Below are positions 8,710 through 21,918 of a DNA stretch of 64,000 nucleotides, in pieces (position 1 is the first letter of the stretch; each line of letters starts with the position of its first letter). The position numbers and the translations under genes were made by a program. Source of the DNA: Candidatus Deferrimicrobiaceae bacterium (GTDB lineage Bacteria; Desulfobacterota; Deferrimicrobia; Deferrimicrobiales; Deferrimicrobiaceae); contig DASXVV010000008.1 in NCBI GenBank assembly GCA_036504035.1, positions 124,001-188,000 of the forward strand. The letters are read 5' to 3'. The notes under the pieces were generated by a model. The model saw nothing but the letters and a program-made list of their open reading frames with translations, searched no databases and had not been told where the DNA came from.

Positions 8710-10100
8710 TCTCCCCGGTACCGCGCCGCGAGGTCCGCCGGGCGGACGCGCGTCAAAGCTTCCCTCGGCAATTTCCCGAGCAGCTTCCAGCCGAGGTCGA
8801 GCGTCTCCTCGACGGTCCGTCCGACCGCCCCCTGGTGGACGAATCCGGCCTCGAACGCGTCCGCAAACCGGCACAGCTTGCGGTCCTCCTCGCGCAGCCC
8901 TTCCTCCCCGACGATCGCGGCGAGACGCCGCAACTCCCGTCCCTGGGCGTAGGAGGCGTAGAGCTGGTCCGCCAGCCCCCGATGGTCGCCGCGCGTCTTC
9001 CCTTCGCCGATGCCGAGGCTCATGAGGCGCGACAGGCACGGCAATACGTCGATGGGCGGGAAAATCCCTTTTCGGTGCAGGTCGCGCGAAAGGACGACCT
9101 GCCCCTCGGTGATGTAGCCGGTCAGGTCGGGAATGGGATGCGTGATGTCGTCGTCGGGCATCGTCAGGATGGGGAGCTGCGTGACCGAACCGCGCCGCCC
9201 CTTGATGCGCCCGGCGCGTTCATAGATCGTCGCCAGGTCGGTGTACATGTAACCCGGGTAGCCGCGTCGCCCCGGGATCTCCTCGCGGGCGGTGGCCACC
9301 TCGCGCAGCGCCTCGCAGTAGTGGGTCATGTCGGTGAGGATGACGAGGACGTCGCGGTCGAGTCCGAACGCCAGGTACTCGGCGGCGGTCAGCGCAAAGC
9401 GGGGCGTGAGCAGCCGCTCGATCGTCGGGTCGTCCGCCAGGTTGAGGAAGACGACGGTGCGCTCCATGACGCCGCTTCCTTCGAACGCCTGCAGAAAGTA
9501 TTCGGCTTCCCGGTGCGTGATTCCCAGCGCCGCGAACACGACGGCGAAGCCGCTGCCGCCGGAATGGCCGTCCGCAGCCTCCATTCCCGCCTCCCGGAGG
9601 ATCTGGACGGCGACTTCGCGCGCCGGCAGCCCGGCGCCCGAGAAGATCGGCAGCTTCTGCCCCCGGACCAGCGTGCAGAGCGCGTCGATCGCGGAGAGGC
9701 CCGTCCGGAGCATGTGCGACGGCTTGTCGCGCGCCATCGGGTTGATCGGCGCCCCGGCGATGTCCGCCCATTTCAGCGGGAGGATCGCGGGGAGGCCGTC
9801 CGCCGGCTCGCCCGCCCCGTTGAAGCGGCGGCCGAGGATTTCGGGGGAGAGCGGCATCCGGGCGACGGCGTCCGTGAAGCGGATCCGGGTCGAGGCGATG
9901 CCGATCCCCGTCGTCTCCTCCAGCAGCTGGATCACCGCGTGCCGGTCCGAAAAGGCGATCACCTGTCCGCGCCGCGCGCCGCCGCCGGGCGCCAGGACAT
10001 CGACCATTTCCCCCATGAAGACGCGGCGGACGCCCTCGACGAAGAGGAGCGGTCCGGCGACCGAGTGAAGGGTCCGGTATTCCCGCGTGACGAGGTCTAT
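8706..10100 (-). CDS. atpB: V/A-type ATPase subunit B (non-catalytic), apparent ATA start
   Basis: 464 aa if translated from 10100. Conserved N-terminus ([18 protein letters not shown]), the degenerate nucleotide site SGAGLPARE in place of a P-loop, and the regulatory subunit's [13 protein letters not shown] and [12 protein letters not shown] motifs. No ATG, GTG or TTG lies at the expected start. The codon is ATA at 10100, inside the atpA stop (ATAG) and 7 bases after a perfect AGGGAGGG site. The next in-frame ATG (10016) would remove 28 conserved residues. Either AUA initiation or a sequence error explains this; the length from ATA matches the family. Partner of AtpA in the A3B3 head. Confidence 0.9.
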   Translation of the reverse strand: MDLVTREYRTLHSVAGPLLFVEGVRRVFMGEMVDVLAPGGGARRGQVIAFSDRHAVIQLLEETTGIGIASTRIRFTDAVARMPLSPEILGRRFNGAGEPADGLPAILPLKWADIAGAPINPMARDKPSHMLRTGLSAIDALCTLVRGQKLPIFSGAGLPAREVAVQILREAGMEAADGHSGGSGFAVVFAALGITHREAEYFLQAFEGSGVMERTVVFLNLADDPTIERLLTPRFALTAAEYLAFGLDRDVLVILTDMTHYCEALREVATAREEIPGRRGYPGYMYTDLATIYERAGRIKGRRGSVTQLPILTMPDDDITHPIPDLTGYITEGQVVLSRDLHRKGIFPPIDVLPCLSRLMSLGIGEGKTRGDHRGLADQLYASYAQGRELRRLAAIVGEEGLREEDRKLCRFADAFEAGFVHQGAVGRTVEETLDLGWKLLGKLPREALTRVRPADLAARYRGE

Positions 10101-11842
10101 GGCGCTTCCCTCCCTTCCTGTGCGATCCGGGCGAGCAGCGCCCCTGCCCGGGCGGCGAAATCCTCCGCGGGCGCCTCCCGCAGCAGGACCACCTCTGCCC
10201 GGAGGGGGCGGGCGAGCACCGTATCGGCGGGGACGCCGGCCGCGACCTGCCGGCGGCAGGCGTCGTGCCACGCGAGGAACGCCTTGAGCATGAGGAACGC
10301 CTTCTCCGGGGGGCACACCGCCTCGTTCGGCGAGAAGACGCTTTGACGCAGGAACTCCTCGCGAATCATCCGGCTGGCCGTCAACAGCAGCCGCTCCTCG
10401 TCCTGCAGCGCCTCGATGCCAACGAGCTGCACGATCTCCTGCAGCTCCTCCTCGCGCTGGAGCAGCCGCATGAGCTCGCCCCGAAGCGCTGCCCATTCCG
10501 GTGACACGTTTTCCGAGAACCAGCTGTCGAGCGAATCGCGGTAGAGGGAATAGCTCTTCCGCCAGTTCACCGCGGGGAAGTGGCGTTGGTGGGCAAGCTC
10601 GGGGTCGAGCGCCCAGAAGACGCCGGCGAGCCGCTGCGCCCCTTGCGTGACCGGCTCCGAGAAGTCGCCTCCCGGCGGGGAGACCGAGGCGACGATCGTC
10701 ACCGCCCCCTCGCGTTTCTCCTTTCCGAGGCAGGTCACGCGGCCGCCGCGCTCGTAAAATTTCGCCTGGCGCGTGGAGAGGTAGGTCGGGTAGCCCTCCT
10801 CGCCCGTCATCTCCTCGAGCCGCGAAGAGATTTCCCGAAGCGCCTCGGCCCAGCGCGAGATCGAGTCGGCCATCAGCGCCACCCGGTAGCCCATGTCGCG
10901 GTAATATTCGGCGATCGTGATGCCGGTGTAGATCGACGCCTCCCGTGCGGCTACCGGCATGTTGGAGGTGTTCACGACGAGAACGGTCCGTTCCATCAGC
11001 GGCCTCCCGGTCGACGGGTCGGACAGTGCCGGGAAGTCGGATAGCACTTCCGTCATCTCGTTGCCCCGCTCCCCGCATCCGACGAAGACGATCACGTCGG
11101 CGGCGGCGTAGCGGGCAAGCGTCTGCTCGACCACCGTCTTGCCCGTGCCGAATCCGCCGGGGAGAATGGCCGAGCCGCCAAGCGCGAGCGGGAAGAGCAC
11201 ATCGAAGACGCGTTGCCCGGTGATGAACGGGACCGTGCTGGGAAGGCGCGCGGCGAACCGACGGGGCGTGCGGACCGGCCAATGCTGGAGGATCGGAATC
11301 GCCGTCCCGTCCTCGAGGAGGGCGGCGGGCTCGGTCACCGTCAGCGGCCCCTCCCGCACTTGGCCGATGCGCCCGGAGACGCCGGCCGGCGCCATCACCC
11401 GGTGCTCGATGCCCGGCGTCTCGTCGATACGGCCGACGATGTCGCCGGGGCCCACCGGGTCCCCGGCCGAGACGCACGGCCGGAACAGCCACTGCCGGTC
11501 GCGCGGCAGTGCGGGCGCCGCGATCCCCCGCCCGATGAAGTCGCCCTGAGCCGCCCGGATGGCCTCGAGGGGGCGCTGGATCCCGTCGAAGACCGAGCCG
11601 AGCAGGCCGGGCCCAAGCTCAACCACGAGCGGCTCGCCTGCGCCGACGACCTTCTCGCCCAGCCGGAGCCCCGTCGTGTCCTCGTAGACCTGAATCGTCA
11701 CTCGGTCCCGCTCGAGGCGAATGATCTCGCCCATGAGGCCGGCATCGCCCACGACGACGCGGTCGTGCATCCGGCAGTCGGCCATCCCGGCGGCCACGAC
11801 GGCGGGCCCGGCCACGTTGACGATGGTTCCCTCGCAAGCCAT
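10097..11842 (-). CDS. atpA: V/A-type ATPase subunit A (catalytic)
   Basis: 581 aa, normal length. It has the P-loop GGFGTGKT (K235), the bulge region of the A subunit near residues 110-185, and the catalytic segment [12 protein letters not shown]. It forms the catalytic sites for ATP hydrolysis or synthesis on the cytoplasmic head. The ATG at 11842 follows GGAGGTAGGGCGGAG. It starts 8 bases after atpF ends, and its stop overlaps the atpB start. Confidence 0.95.
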   Translation of the reverse strand: MACEGTIVNVAGPAVVAAGMADCRMHDRVVVGDAGLMGEIIRLERDRVTIQVYEDTTGLRLGEKVVGAGEPLVVELGPGLLGSVFDGIQRPLEAIRAAQGDFIGRGIAAPALPRDRQWLFRPCVSAGDPVGPGDIVGRIDETPGIEHRVMAPAGVSGRIGQVREGPLTVTEPAALLEDGTAIPILQHWPVRTPRRFAARLPSTVPFITGQRVFDVLFPLALGGSAILPGGFGTGKTVVEQTLARYAAADVIVFVGCGERGNEMTEVLSDFPALSDPSTGRPLMERTVLVVNTSNMPVAAREASIYTGITIAEYYRDMGYRVALMADSISRWAEALREISSRLEEMTGEEGYPTYLSTRQAKFYERGGRVTCLGKEKREGAVTIVASVSPPGGDFSEPVTQGAQRLAGVFWALDPELAHQRHFPAVNWRKSYSLYRDSLDSWFSENVSPEWAALRGELMRLLQREEELQEIVQLVGIEALQDEERLLLTASRMIREEFLRQSVFSPNEAVCPPEKAFLMLKAFLAWHDACRRQVAAGVPADTVLARPLRAEVVLLREAPAEDFAARAGALLARIAQEGREAP

Positions 11843-11849
11843 CTCCGCC

Positions 11850-12179
11850 CTACCTCCGGATCCGGATCTGGTACCCGATCGCCCGCTGCATAAGCCGGGT
11901 GACGATCTCCTCGGGACGGGCCGCCCCCGCTGCTCGGCCGGCGGAAGGCACCGCGACGAAGACGGGGCGCTCGTTCCCCTCGATCCGGCGCTGCGCCGGC
12001 TCCGGAAGCTGCCGGAAGAGGGTTTCGTCGACCAGCACCACCTGTGCCCCGGGGTCCGACAGGAGCCCCTCCGCACAGCACGCCAGCTCCGCGGGAGTCG
12101 AGACCGCGCGCGTCGCGATCCCCGCCAGCCGGAAGCCGATCCCCGTCTCCTTGTCCGTCAGCGCCCAGATTCGTTCCAT
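11850..12179 (-). CDS. atpF: V/A-type ATPase subunit F
   Basis: 109 aa. The opening IWALTDKETGIGFRLAGI and the central VVLVDETLFRQLP are diagnostic of subunit F, a small Rossmann-like rotor subunit on the central stalk. It lies between subunits C and A, as in other bacterial V/A operons. Confidence 0.9.
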   Translation of the reverse strand: MERIWALTDKETGIGFRLAGIATRAVSTPAELACCAEGLLSDPGAQVVLVDETLFRQLPEPAQRRIEGNERPVFVAVPSAGRAAGAARPEEIVTRLMQRAIGYQIRIRR

Positions 12180-12188
12180 ACCGGTTAT

Positions 12189-13232
12189 TCAGCCCTCCGC
12201 CGACAGCAGGATCGCCAGGTCGGCCGCCGTCATTCCCGCCAGGCGCCCGCGGAAGATCAGCCGCAGGTTGGCCACCTCCCGGAACTTGTCGAGCAGCCAG
12301 CAGACGAGGGGAGCCGTTCCCAGCGGCTCGACCCGCATCCTCATCCGCATGCATTGCAGCAGGACGCGGTCGAGCGCCCGCTCCAGGACGGGAAACTGCG
12401 GAACGCCGCCGGGGCGCCAGGTGAGCCCTTCCAGGACGGGCGCGAAGACCGAGCGGGCCGCGCGCTCCGCCGCTTCGCCCACCGATGCCGACTCGACGAG
12501 GTGCGCAAAGTCGGCCGCCCGGTAGACGCGCCCCCCGGGGAGGAAGCAGCGACGAAGCCGGTCGGGCGCGATCCGTTCCGCCACGCCGGAAAGCGCCGTC
12601 GCCAGGTTGGTCCGGTCGGCGGCCAGCGACAGGAAGAGCGCCAGGTCGTCGTCCGCCTCGCGCGGTGGTGCGTTCGCCTTGAAGAAGGCCCGGTCCAGCG
12701 CCGTCTCGAGCATCCAGGCGTCGCCCGGCTCCCGGTAGCCCGCGAGCGACCGCAACAGCGTCGCGCCGTTCGGATCGCGCCAACCGAGCAGCAGCAGGGC
12801 GACATCGCGCACGTCGTGCTGCCGACAAAGCGCCTCGAGCGCCGCCTCGTCGTAAAGGCCCGTAGGAACGAGCGCGGCCAGGATCTCGGCCGCCGGCCGT
12901 TTGGTGCACATGCCCCGGACGATCGCCCGGAGCGTTCGGAGCTCGAGGAAGCCAAGGAGGCGGCGGACCGCCTCGCGGCAATCTTCCCGTCCCATCGCGA
13001 GGAGCCGGACAAGCGATCCCGATAACTCCCTGCGGAGCGCCTCCTCCATCCGGGCGACGTCGCCCGGCTCGCCTCCGGTCTCTTCAAGGGCGCGCCCGTA
13101 AGGGGTTTCCCGCAACGCGGCGGTGAAGGCCGCGAGGTCCGGCTGGAGCAGCAGCCGCGCGTATGCCGCCGGGGGGAGCAGGGAGGAGCGGAGCGATCGC
13201 AGCCGCGCGTTGAGGAAGTAAAGGTCACTCAT
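12189..13232 (-). CDS. atpC: V/A-type ATPase subunit C (d-like)
   Basis: 347 aa starting at ATG 13232 (SDLYFLNARLRSLRSSLL), overlapping the end of atpE by 8 bases. All-helical, tyrosine/arginine-rich repeats (ARLLLQPDLAAF, LWKFREVANLRLIF-type ending) match subunit C, the socket between the central stalk and the membrane ring. Position between E and F supports this. Confidence 0.88.
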   Translation of the reverse strand: MSDLYFLNARLRSLRSSLLPPAAYARLLLQPDLAAFTAALRETPYGRALEETGGEPGDVARMEEALRRELSGSLVRLLAMGREDCREAVRRLLGFLELRTLRAIVRGMCTKRPAAEILAALVPTGLYDEAALEALCRQHDVRDVALLLLGWRDPNGATLLRSLAGYREPGDAWMLETALDRAFFKANAPPREADDDLALFLSLAADRTNLATALSGVAERIAPDRLRRCFLPGGRVYRAADFAHLVESASVGEAAERAARSVFAPVLEGLTWRPGGVPQFPVLERALDRVLLQCMRMRMRVEPLGTAPLVCWLLDKFREVANLRLIFRGRLAGMTAADLAILLSAEG

Positions 13233-13812
13233 CGGGTTGCCCGAGCATCCGCCCGATCTCCTCGCGCAACGCGGGAGTCGCCTTGCGCATCCGGCTCGCG
13301 AGCGTGTTCCGGATGCAGAAGGTCCGGCCCGCATCGAATCCCTCGACGCCGCCCAGCTCTTCGTCCGGCAGCGGCTCGAGGCGGAAGCGCCCGCCATCGT
13401 CGCGCGCCCGGATCGCGGCGCTCGACCCGGCGTCGGCGCGCACCGTGACCTCGCCCTCCGGCAGCTCGATGAGGATCTCGCGGAACAGGCGCGCCGCGAG
13501 CTCCGGGTATCCCGCCTCGAAAGGCAGCCGCGCCAGGCGCTCCGAGAGCCGTTGCAGCACCTCGTCGGCCAGCGCTGCACGTGCCCGCGCGAGATGCTGC
13601 CGCGCCTCGAGGCGCGCGCGCCCCACCCGCAGCGACCGAATCTGCTCGGCCTCCCGCCGCAAGGCCGCTTCCGCCGCCCGCGCCTCCTGCTCCGCGTCCG
13701 CGGCTGCCTGGGCGATCCGTGCATCCGATTCCTCCCGGGCGAGTTCCAGGATCGCCGCGGCCCGGGCCTCCGCGCGCTCGAGCAGGTGCCGGGTCAGCCC
13801 CTCGCCGGTCAC
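13225..13812 (-). CDS. atpE: V/A-type ATPase subunit E (peripheral stalk)
   Basis: 195 aa. The N-terminal 100 residues are a long Ala/Glu/Arg coiled coil; the C-terminal part (GGVEGFDAGRTFCIRNTLASRM) is the globular cap that binds the head. With subunit H it forms the stator. It follows atpK by 7 bases. Confidence 0.88.
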   Translation of the reverse strand: MTGEGLTRHLLERAEARAAAILELAREESDARIAQAAADAEQEARAAEAALRREAEQIRSLRVGRARLEARQHLARARAALADEVLQRLSERLARLPFEAGYPELAARLFREILIELPEGEVTVRADAGSSAAIRARDDGGRFRLEPLPDEELGGVEGFDAGRTFCIRNTLASRMRKATPALREEIGRMLGQPDE

Positions 13813-13819
13813 GACCCGC

Positions 13820-14038
13820 TCACCTGAGCGTCGTCAGGATCAGGATGGCGATGGTGAAGCCGAAGATGACGAGCGTCTCCGGGATCACCAGGAGAATGAT
13901 CACCGTGCCCATCGTCTCCGGCTTCTCGAGGATCGCCCCCACCGCCGCCGCCCCGATCCGCGCCTGCGCCCAGGCCGTGGCCAGGGCGCTTAGCCCGATC
14001 GCCAGTCCCGCTCCCAATGCAATCAGCCCGATCTCCAT
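13820..14038 (-). CDS. atpK: V/A-type ATPase proteolipid subunit K (c-ring)
   Basis: 72 aa, a single two-helix hairpin. The second helix carries the ion-binding carboxylate E54 in VIPETLVIFG; Q25 sits in helix 1 (AWAQARIG) and T55 follows E54. It forms the membrane rotor ring. Q in helix 1 plus E-T in helix 2 resembles the sodium-binding set of some c subunits, so the ion could be Na+ rather than H+. This is inference only. Confidence 0.9.
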   Translation of the reverse strand: MEIGLIALGAGLAIGLSALATAWAQARIGAAAVGAILEKPETMGTVIILLVIPETLVIFGFTIAILILTTLR

Positions 14039-14074
14039 GCTCGTGTGTCTCCTCTCCCGGCCTCTATGGGACCG

Positions 14075-15994
14075 TCAGGGTGCCGACCGGAACGGGACGT
14101 AGGGACGCCCGCCCCCGACGAAGAAATTCTCGAAGAATTCCACGTAGTGAAGGCGCATCGACTGGATAGCCGGCGAAAAGAGGCCGAAGGCGATGTTGAC
14201 GACGTGCAGCAGGATCGCGGCAGGAATCCCGATCGCCAGGCTGCCTGACAAGGCAACGAGTTTGTTCGCGGCGAACGCTAGCGCGACGGAGGCCACGCCG
14301 ATCCCCATGATCCGCATGTAGGACAGGATGTTGACGAGGTTGTGGAACTCCATGATCGCCGAGCGCGATGGTGAGAGCAGCAGCGCCGGGACCGCCGCGA
14401 CGAGCAGGACGCCGCCGATCCACGCCGCCGCCGGGGGCAACTTCCCGGCGACGCCGGCCGCCACGGCGAGGAACGCGAGGACGATCAGGAGCCCGATCGC
14501 CTTTACGGCGACCTCCCAGGGATGTCCCCCGCGGACGGCGGTCGCGATCCCGAGCCCGATCCCGAGCAGGACGTGGCATACGCCGATCCCGAGCGCGAAG
14601 GCGATATTCGCCATGAAGTCCTTCATCCGGTCGAGGAAGAGCGGCCGCATCCCGAACCGTTCCCCCAGGTCGCCGAAGAGCTCGCCGTAGGCGAAACCCC
14701 AGGCCGTGGCGGAGAGCGATGCCCACAGGAAGATCGTCGCGAAATCGCGGGCGAGCGGGTTCGCGGCGTACCGCCTCCGGACAAACAGTGCGCCGGCGAG
14801 CAGGAGCAGCCCGTAGCCGGCGTCCCCGATGATGGCGCCGTAGAAGAGCGGGAAGAAAACGGCCACGAGCGGGGTTGGGTCGATCGTCCCGTACCGGGGC
14901 AGCGGCAGGGCGCGCGTGAAGCGCTCGTAGGGGCGAACGAGCGGGCCGTTGCGGAGCGCGACCGGGACCTGATGCTCCTCGGGCTTTCCGATCGGCAGCC
15001 GCTCGACGAGGACCAGCTCCCCGAAGCGCGCCGCGAGTGTCGCCTGCAGCGGCGCGAGCTGCTCGACGGGGACCCAGCCGCAGAGGAGGAAGGTCTCGCG
15101 CGTCTCGAAGAACGTCTCCGACACCTGCATCCGCGCGACGCGGGCTTCGAGCGCGCGCCGCCAGGACGAGAGCATATCCGTCCATCGACGGGAGAAGGCC
15201 GCGATCTCGGCGTCGACGCGGGCGATCTTCGTCGGCAGCTCTGCCTGCTTCCGGCGGATGATGCCGAGCGCTTCGCCCAACGGTTTGTCGGCTACGGACG
15301 CGGGCAGCCGGAGCTCCCCGATGTTGCGCTCCCAGAGCAGCGCCTTCGCAGCGGCCGCCTTCTCCCGCGGGAAAACGAGGAGGCCTGCCATCGTCTCCCG
15401 GTCCACGGCCCGGTAGAAGATCTCGTAATGGCCGCCGGTCGCCCGGCCCAGCGCCTCCTCGAGCAGGGGGAGCGCGTCGCGCTCCCCGGCCTGGATGGCG
15501 AGGCCGGTGCATTCGAGGTCCCGGCTCTCCCGGACGCCGGCGATCAGCGGCGCGAGCACCCGCAACACCTTGTCGTACCGGGCGAAGAGCGAGAGCTCGT
15601 CCGCGTGGATCCTGCGCTTGCGCAGCAGCGCCTCGAGCCGGGAGGCGACGGAGGCGAGCTTTTGCGAGAGCGGCGCCAGGGAGGCGGCGTCCGAATCGAC
15701 GGGCAAGGGAGGGGGGGGGGGCGCGGCGGGGAGCGGTGGCTTTTCCGGTTCCGGCGGGAGGAGCAGGAGCAGCTTGCGGACCCGGTCGAGGAGCGATTCC
15801 AGACGCTCGCGCGCCTGGCGTTCGCCCTCGTCGGGAACGAGTCGGCGCGCCGCGGGAAGGTCGTCGCGGATCCGGGCGATGTCGGAATCCTCCGAATCGA
15901 CCTGGACCGACCCGGCCTCCTGGAGCGCGGCGGTCACGGGCGGGAGCAAGGTCTTGGGGCCGACGATCCGGATCCTCGCCATCGGGATGATCAT
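14075..15994 (-). CDS. atpI: V/A-type ATPase subunit I (membrane stator)
   Basis: 639 aa from ATG 15994, which overlaps the atpH stop (ATGA). The cytoplasmic N-terminal half binds the stator (ARIRIVGPKTLLPPV). The C-terminal half has about seven or eight membrane helices with the conserved FPLFYGAIIGDAGYGL and MEFHNLVNILSYMRIMGIG segments, the latter holding the essential Arg of the ion half-channels. A poly-G run at about 15711-15720 is a place to check for sequencing slips, but the frame stays open. Confidence 0.92.
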   Translation of the reverse strand: MIIPMARIRIVGPKTLLPPVTAALQEAGSVQVDSEDSDIARIRDDLPAARRLVPDEGERQARERLESLLDRVRKLLLLLPPEPEKPPLPAAPPPPPLPVDSDAASLAPLSQKLASVASRLEALLRKRRIHADELSLFARYDKVLRVLAPLIAGVRESRDLECTGLAIQAGERDALPLLEEALGRATGGHYEIFYRAVDRETMAGLLVFPREKAAAAKALLWERNIGELRLPASVADKPLGEALGIIRRKQAELPTKIARVDAEIAAFSRRWTDMLSSWRRALEARVARMQVSETFFETRETFLLCGWVPVEQLAPLQATLAARFGELVLVERLPIGKPEEHQVPVALRNGPLVRPYERFTRALPLPRYGTIDPTPLVAVFFPLFYGAIIGDAGYGLLLLAGALFVRRRYAANPLARDFATIFLWASLSATAWGFAYGELFGDLGERFGMRPLFLDRMKDFMANIAFALGIGVCHVLLGIGLGIATAVRGGHPWEVAVKAIGLLIVLAFLAVAAGVAGKLPPAAAWIGGVLLVAAVPALLLSPSRSAIMEFHNLVNILSYMRIMGIGVASVALAFAANKLVALSGSLAIGIPAAILLHVVNIAFGLFSPAIQSMRLHYVEFFENFFVGGGRPYVPFRSAP

Positions 15995-16317
15995 CGCGGC
16001 AGCACCATTGCGAGCAGCCGGTCGGCGAGGTCGTCGATCCGCTGCCGTTCGGCGGAGGCCCACGCCTCGGCGCTGCAACGCGCGTCGGAGAGGAGGGCTT
16101 CGGCTTCCCGGTCGGACTCGGCGACCGCGGCGTCGAGGCGTCCGGTCCGGCACCGTCCGAGCCGTGACTGGTTTTCGGAGAGGATCGCGTCGGCCCGCGC
16201 GGCTGCTTCCCGCCTCAGCGCGTCGGCCAGGCCTTCCGCGTCGCGGACGATGCGGTCGGCCTCCCGCTCGGCGGCATAGATGCCCTTGAGGATCGTGCCG
16301 TCCCGTTCCGGGCCCAT
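15991..16317 (-). CDS. atpH: V/A-type ATPase subunit H/G (peripheral stalk coiled coil), first gene of the operon
   Basis: 108 aa, almost wholly charged coiled coil (EREADRIVRDAEGLADALRR), as expected for the partner of subunit E. First gene of the minus-strand operon H-I-K-E-C-F-A-B-D. Its identity rests on position and composition, because the sequence itself is weakly conserved. Confidence 0.75.
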   Translation of the reverse strand: MGPERDGTILKGIYAAEREADRIVRDAEGLADALRREAAARADAILSENQSRLGRCRTGRLDAAVAESDREAEALLSDARCSAEAWASAERQRIDDLADRLLAMVLPR

Positions 16318-16345
16318 GGTCGTCCCCCGAAGGTCAGGTTATCAC

Positions 16346-16363
16346 TTTACGTTTTATTGTAAA
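16346..16363. promoter_or_regulatory. Palindrome in the divergent region between the ATPase operon and rpfF
   Basis: TTTAC (16346-16350) and GTAAA (16359-16363) form an inverted repeat with an 8-base spacer, in a short AT-rich patch between divergent genes. It could be an operator or part of a minus-strand promoter. No regulator can be assigned. Confidence 0.25.
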
Positions 16364-16382
16364 TCGGAACGGGCATCGCGCC

Positions 16383-16411
16383 TTGACATCTTTCTTCCGA
16401 ATCGACAAGAT
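16383..16411 (+). promoter_or_regulatory. Putative sigma-70-type promoter of the rpfF-like gene
   Basis: A perfect TTGACA (16383-16388) is followed after 17 bases by a modest -10, CAAGAT (16406-16411). The predicted transcript starts about 55-60 bases before the ATG at 16476. Confidence 0.5.
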
Positions 16412-16475
16412 ACCCGCTCATTACCCACCAAATGTCGTTGCCGTTGTACTCCATCTATCCCCCAGGGAGTGGATC

Positions 16476-17381
16476 ATGGCCGGCTGTGTTCTCCAGTTTC
16501 CCGTTCTCATCCCTCACCTCTCGCAGGTCCGCACGCTTTTCGACGATTCCCGGAAGACCATGTGGACCTTCATGGCGCCCAGCGGTCGTCAATGCTTCAA
16601 CGAAAGGCTGCTCGACGACCTGGTCTGCTGCTACGGCTCGATCCGTCAGCACAACCAACGCTACCTGCGCGACACGGGCGAGTGCCCGATCCGCTATGCG
16701 GTCGTCGCTTCGGCCAACGCTTCGGTGTTCAGCTACGGGGGCGACATCGCCCTCTTCCGGAAGCTGATCGTCGAGCGGGACCGGGGTGGGCTTACGCGAT
16801 ATGCGATGAAGTGCATCGACCTGGTCCACACGGTCTCGGTGAATTGCGACCTGCCCATGAGCACGATCGCGCTGGTCCAGGGCGAGGCGCTAGGCGGCGG
16901 GTTCGAGGCGGCGCTCTCGGCCTCGTACCTGGTTGCCGAAAAACGCGCGCGCTTCGCGCTGCCCGAGATCCTTTTCAACCTGTTCCCCGGGATGGGCGCC
17001 TACCAGTTTCTGGCACGCCGCCTCCGGATGAAGCAGGTCGAGGAGATCGTGACGAGCGGAAATGTCTATACCGCGGCCGAGCTTTACGAGATGGGCGTGG
17101 TCGACGTGCTGGCCGAGGACGGCGAGGGGGAGCTGGCGGTCCACGAATTCGTCCGCGAGCATTCACGCCGCAGCAACGCGCGCCACGCGATCGGGCAGGT
17201 TCGGCAGGAAGTGTTTTCCGTGACCAGGGAGTCGCTCGTGCGGACCGTCGAGATCTGGGTCGAGACCGCCTTGCGGCTGACGGGGGCCGATCTCAGGGTC
17301 ATCGACCGGCTGGTGCGGGCGCAGGTCGCCAAGACGGAAACGGCGGAACCCGGCGTCGAGGCCGACCGCGCGGGCGGCTGA
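16476..17381 (+). CDS. rpfF: RpfF-like DSF (diffusible signal factor) synthase, crotonase family
   Basis: 301 aa (Xanthomonas RpfF is 289). Strong RpfF signatures: YGGDIALF, IALVQGEALGGGFEAAL with E144, and LPEILFNLFPGMGAYQF with E164. The two glutamates align with RpfF E141 and E161, which give it combined acyl-ACP dehydratase and thioesterase activity to release cis-2-unsaturated fatty acid signals. The C-terminal EIWVETALRL and RVIDRLVRAQ also match. The ATG at 16476 follows AGGGAGTGG. The next gene, convergent and 16 bases away, is an RpfC-like sensor, the same arrangement as in Xanthomonas. Ordinary enoyl-CoA hydratases lack this flanking sequence. The signal's chain length cannot be read from sequence. 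Confidence 0.88.
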   Translation: MAGCVLQFPVLIPHLSQVRTLFDDSRKTMWTFMAPSGRQCFNERLLDDLVCCYGSIRQHNQRYLRDTGECPIRYAVVASANASVFSYGGDIALFRKLIVERDRGGLTRYAMKCIDLVHTVSVNCDLPMSTIALVQGEALGGGFEAALSASYLVAEKRARFALPEILFNLFPGMGAYQFLARRLRMKQVEEIVTSGNVYTAAELYEMGVVDVLAEDGEGELAVHEFVREHSRRSNARHAIGQVRQEVFSVTRESLVRTVEIWVETALRLTGADLRVIDRLVRAQVAKTETAEPGVEADRAGG

Positions 17382-17397
17382 CCACGGCCTGCAAGGA

Positions 17398-19986
<2,589 letters not shown>

Positions 19987-20138
19987 CCCGCACGTTCCTC
20001 CGGAATTCACGGCATGGGATCCTTATCGGCAGGAGCGATAAGAAAATTGCCTTTATTTTTATTGGGAACCCCGGGCGGCGGCTCGGTGATATGATTCGGC
20101 GATACGCAAATGCCTCGGGAATCGAGAAGGGAAACGCC

Positions 20139-20488
20139 GTGAACCGGAACGACGGGCCAACGCAGCCGATCGACCTGGCGGCCGCGATGGAGCGGTTCGA
20201 CGGGGACCTCCCCTTTTTCCGCACCCTCCTGGGAGAGTTCATCTCGGTGATGCCCGACCGGCTCCGGCTCCTCGAGGAGGCGGCCGGGCGCGACGACCGT
20301 GAGCAGTTCCGGAACATCGCCCACGGGATCCGCGGGGCCGCGGGCAATCTCGGCGCAGGTACCGTTTCCGAGCTCGCGCGTGAGCTCGAGGGGCTTGGCG
20401 CCGCATCCGGTCTCCCCAATGCGGCCGGGCCTCTCAAGGCGTTGCGCCGCGAGATCGCCCGGATCGAACGATACGCAGGAGCATTCGA

Positions 20489-20492
<4 letters not shown>
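20139..20492 (+). CDS. Stand-alone HPt phosphotransfer protein
   Basis: About 117 aa from GTG 20139, preceded by AAGGGA; an upstream ATG at 20091 is possible. A four-helix HPt domain with the phospho-histidine motif IAHGIRGAAGNLGA. It is the first gene of a tight operon, and its stop overlaps the ATG of the REC-GGDEF gene (ATGA). It is divergent from rpfC. It likely carries phosphate between a hybrid kinase and the adjacent receiver; whether it duplicates or competes with the RpfC HPt is unknown. Confidence 0.82.
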
Positions 20493-21498
<1,006 letters not shown>

Positions 21499-21502
<4 letters not shown>

Positions 21503-21906
21503 AGAGGAACGAATTGGCGCCGAAGAAGATCATCCTGACGATCTGCGGCCAGAATCACGTGCGGCCCGACTGGCGGGTCCGTCTGTCGGGGAAGTCCTTC
21601 GACGCCTTCTGCAACGAGGTCGCCGCCGGCCTCGCGCCCTACGGGATCGCCTTCGAGGTCGCCCGCAACCGGGATCTCGTCATCGACATCCGGAGCTACG
21701 CCGATCTGCTCAACGCGGTTCGCGTCTCGTCGCCCTCCGACGGGTGCAGCAACCGCTGCGTGGGGCACATCATCGGGAAAAGCGAAAAGCTCGACCTGCT
21801 GGAAGACATCCGGGCGGCGGTCGACCGGATCGCTTTCGCGCCGGAGACCGTCCCCCCCGATGACTTCATTCCTCGCGTCTGCCACAACTGCGGTTGCGGC
21901 TGCTAG
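21499..21906 (+). CDS. Small protein of unknown function with cysteine-rich C-terminus
   Basis: 135 aa, translation-coupled to the diguanylate cyclase (ATGA overlap). I do not recognise a family. It has eight cysteines (16, 38, 83, 87, 128, 131, 133, 135), the last four packed into a terminal CHNCGCGC. The fold looks alpha/beta, without signal peptide or membrane helix. The terminal cluster could bind a metal or be redox active. Its operon position suggests a role in the DSF/c-di-GMP circuit. Confidence 0.65.
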
Positions 21907-21918
21907 CGGGAACGACCG

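Noticed and set aside
15705-15725. Run of G as a frameshift in atpI
   Set aside because: The reading frame is open and conserved on both sides, so no correction is needed.
14522-16279. 585-codon plus-strand frame opposite atpI
   Set aside because: Composition is typical of the antisense frame of GC-rich DNA; subunit I is unambiguous on the other strand.
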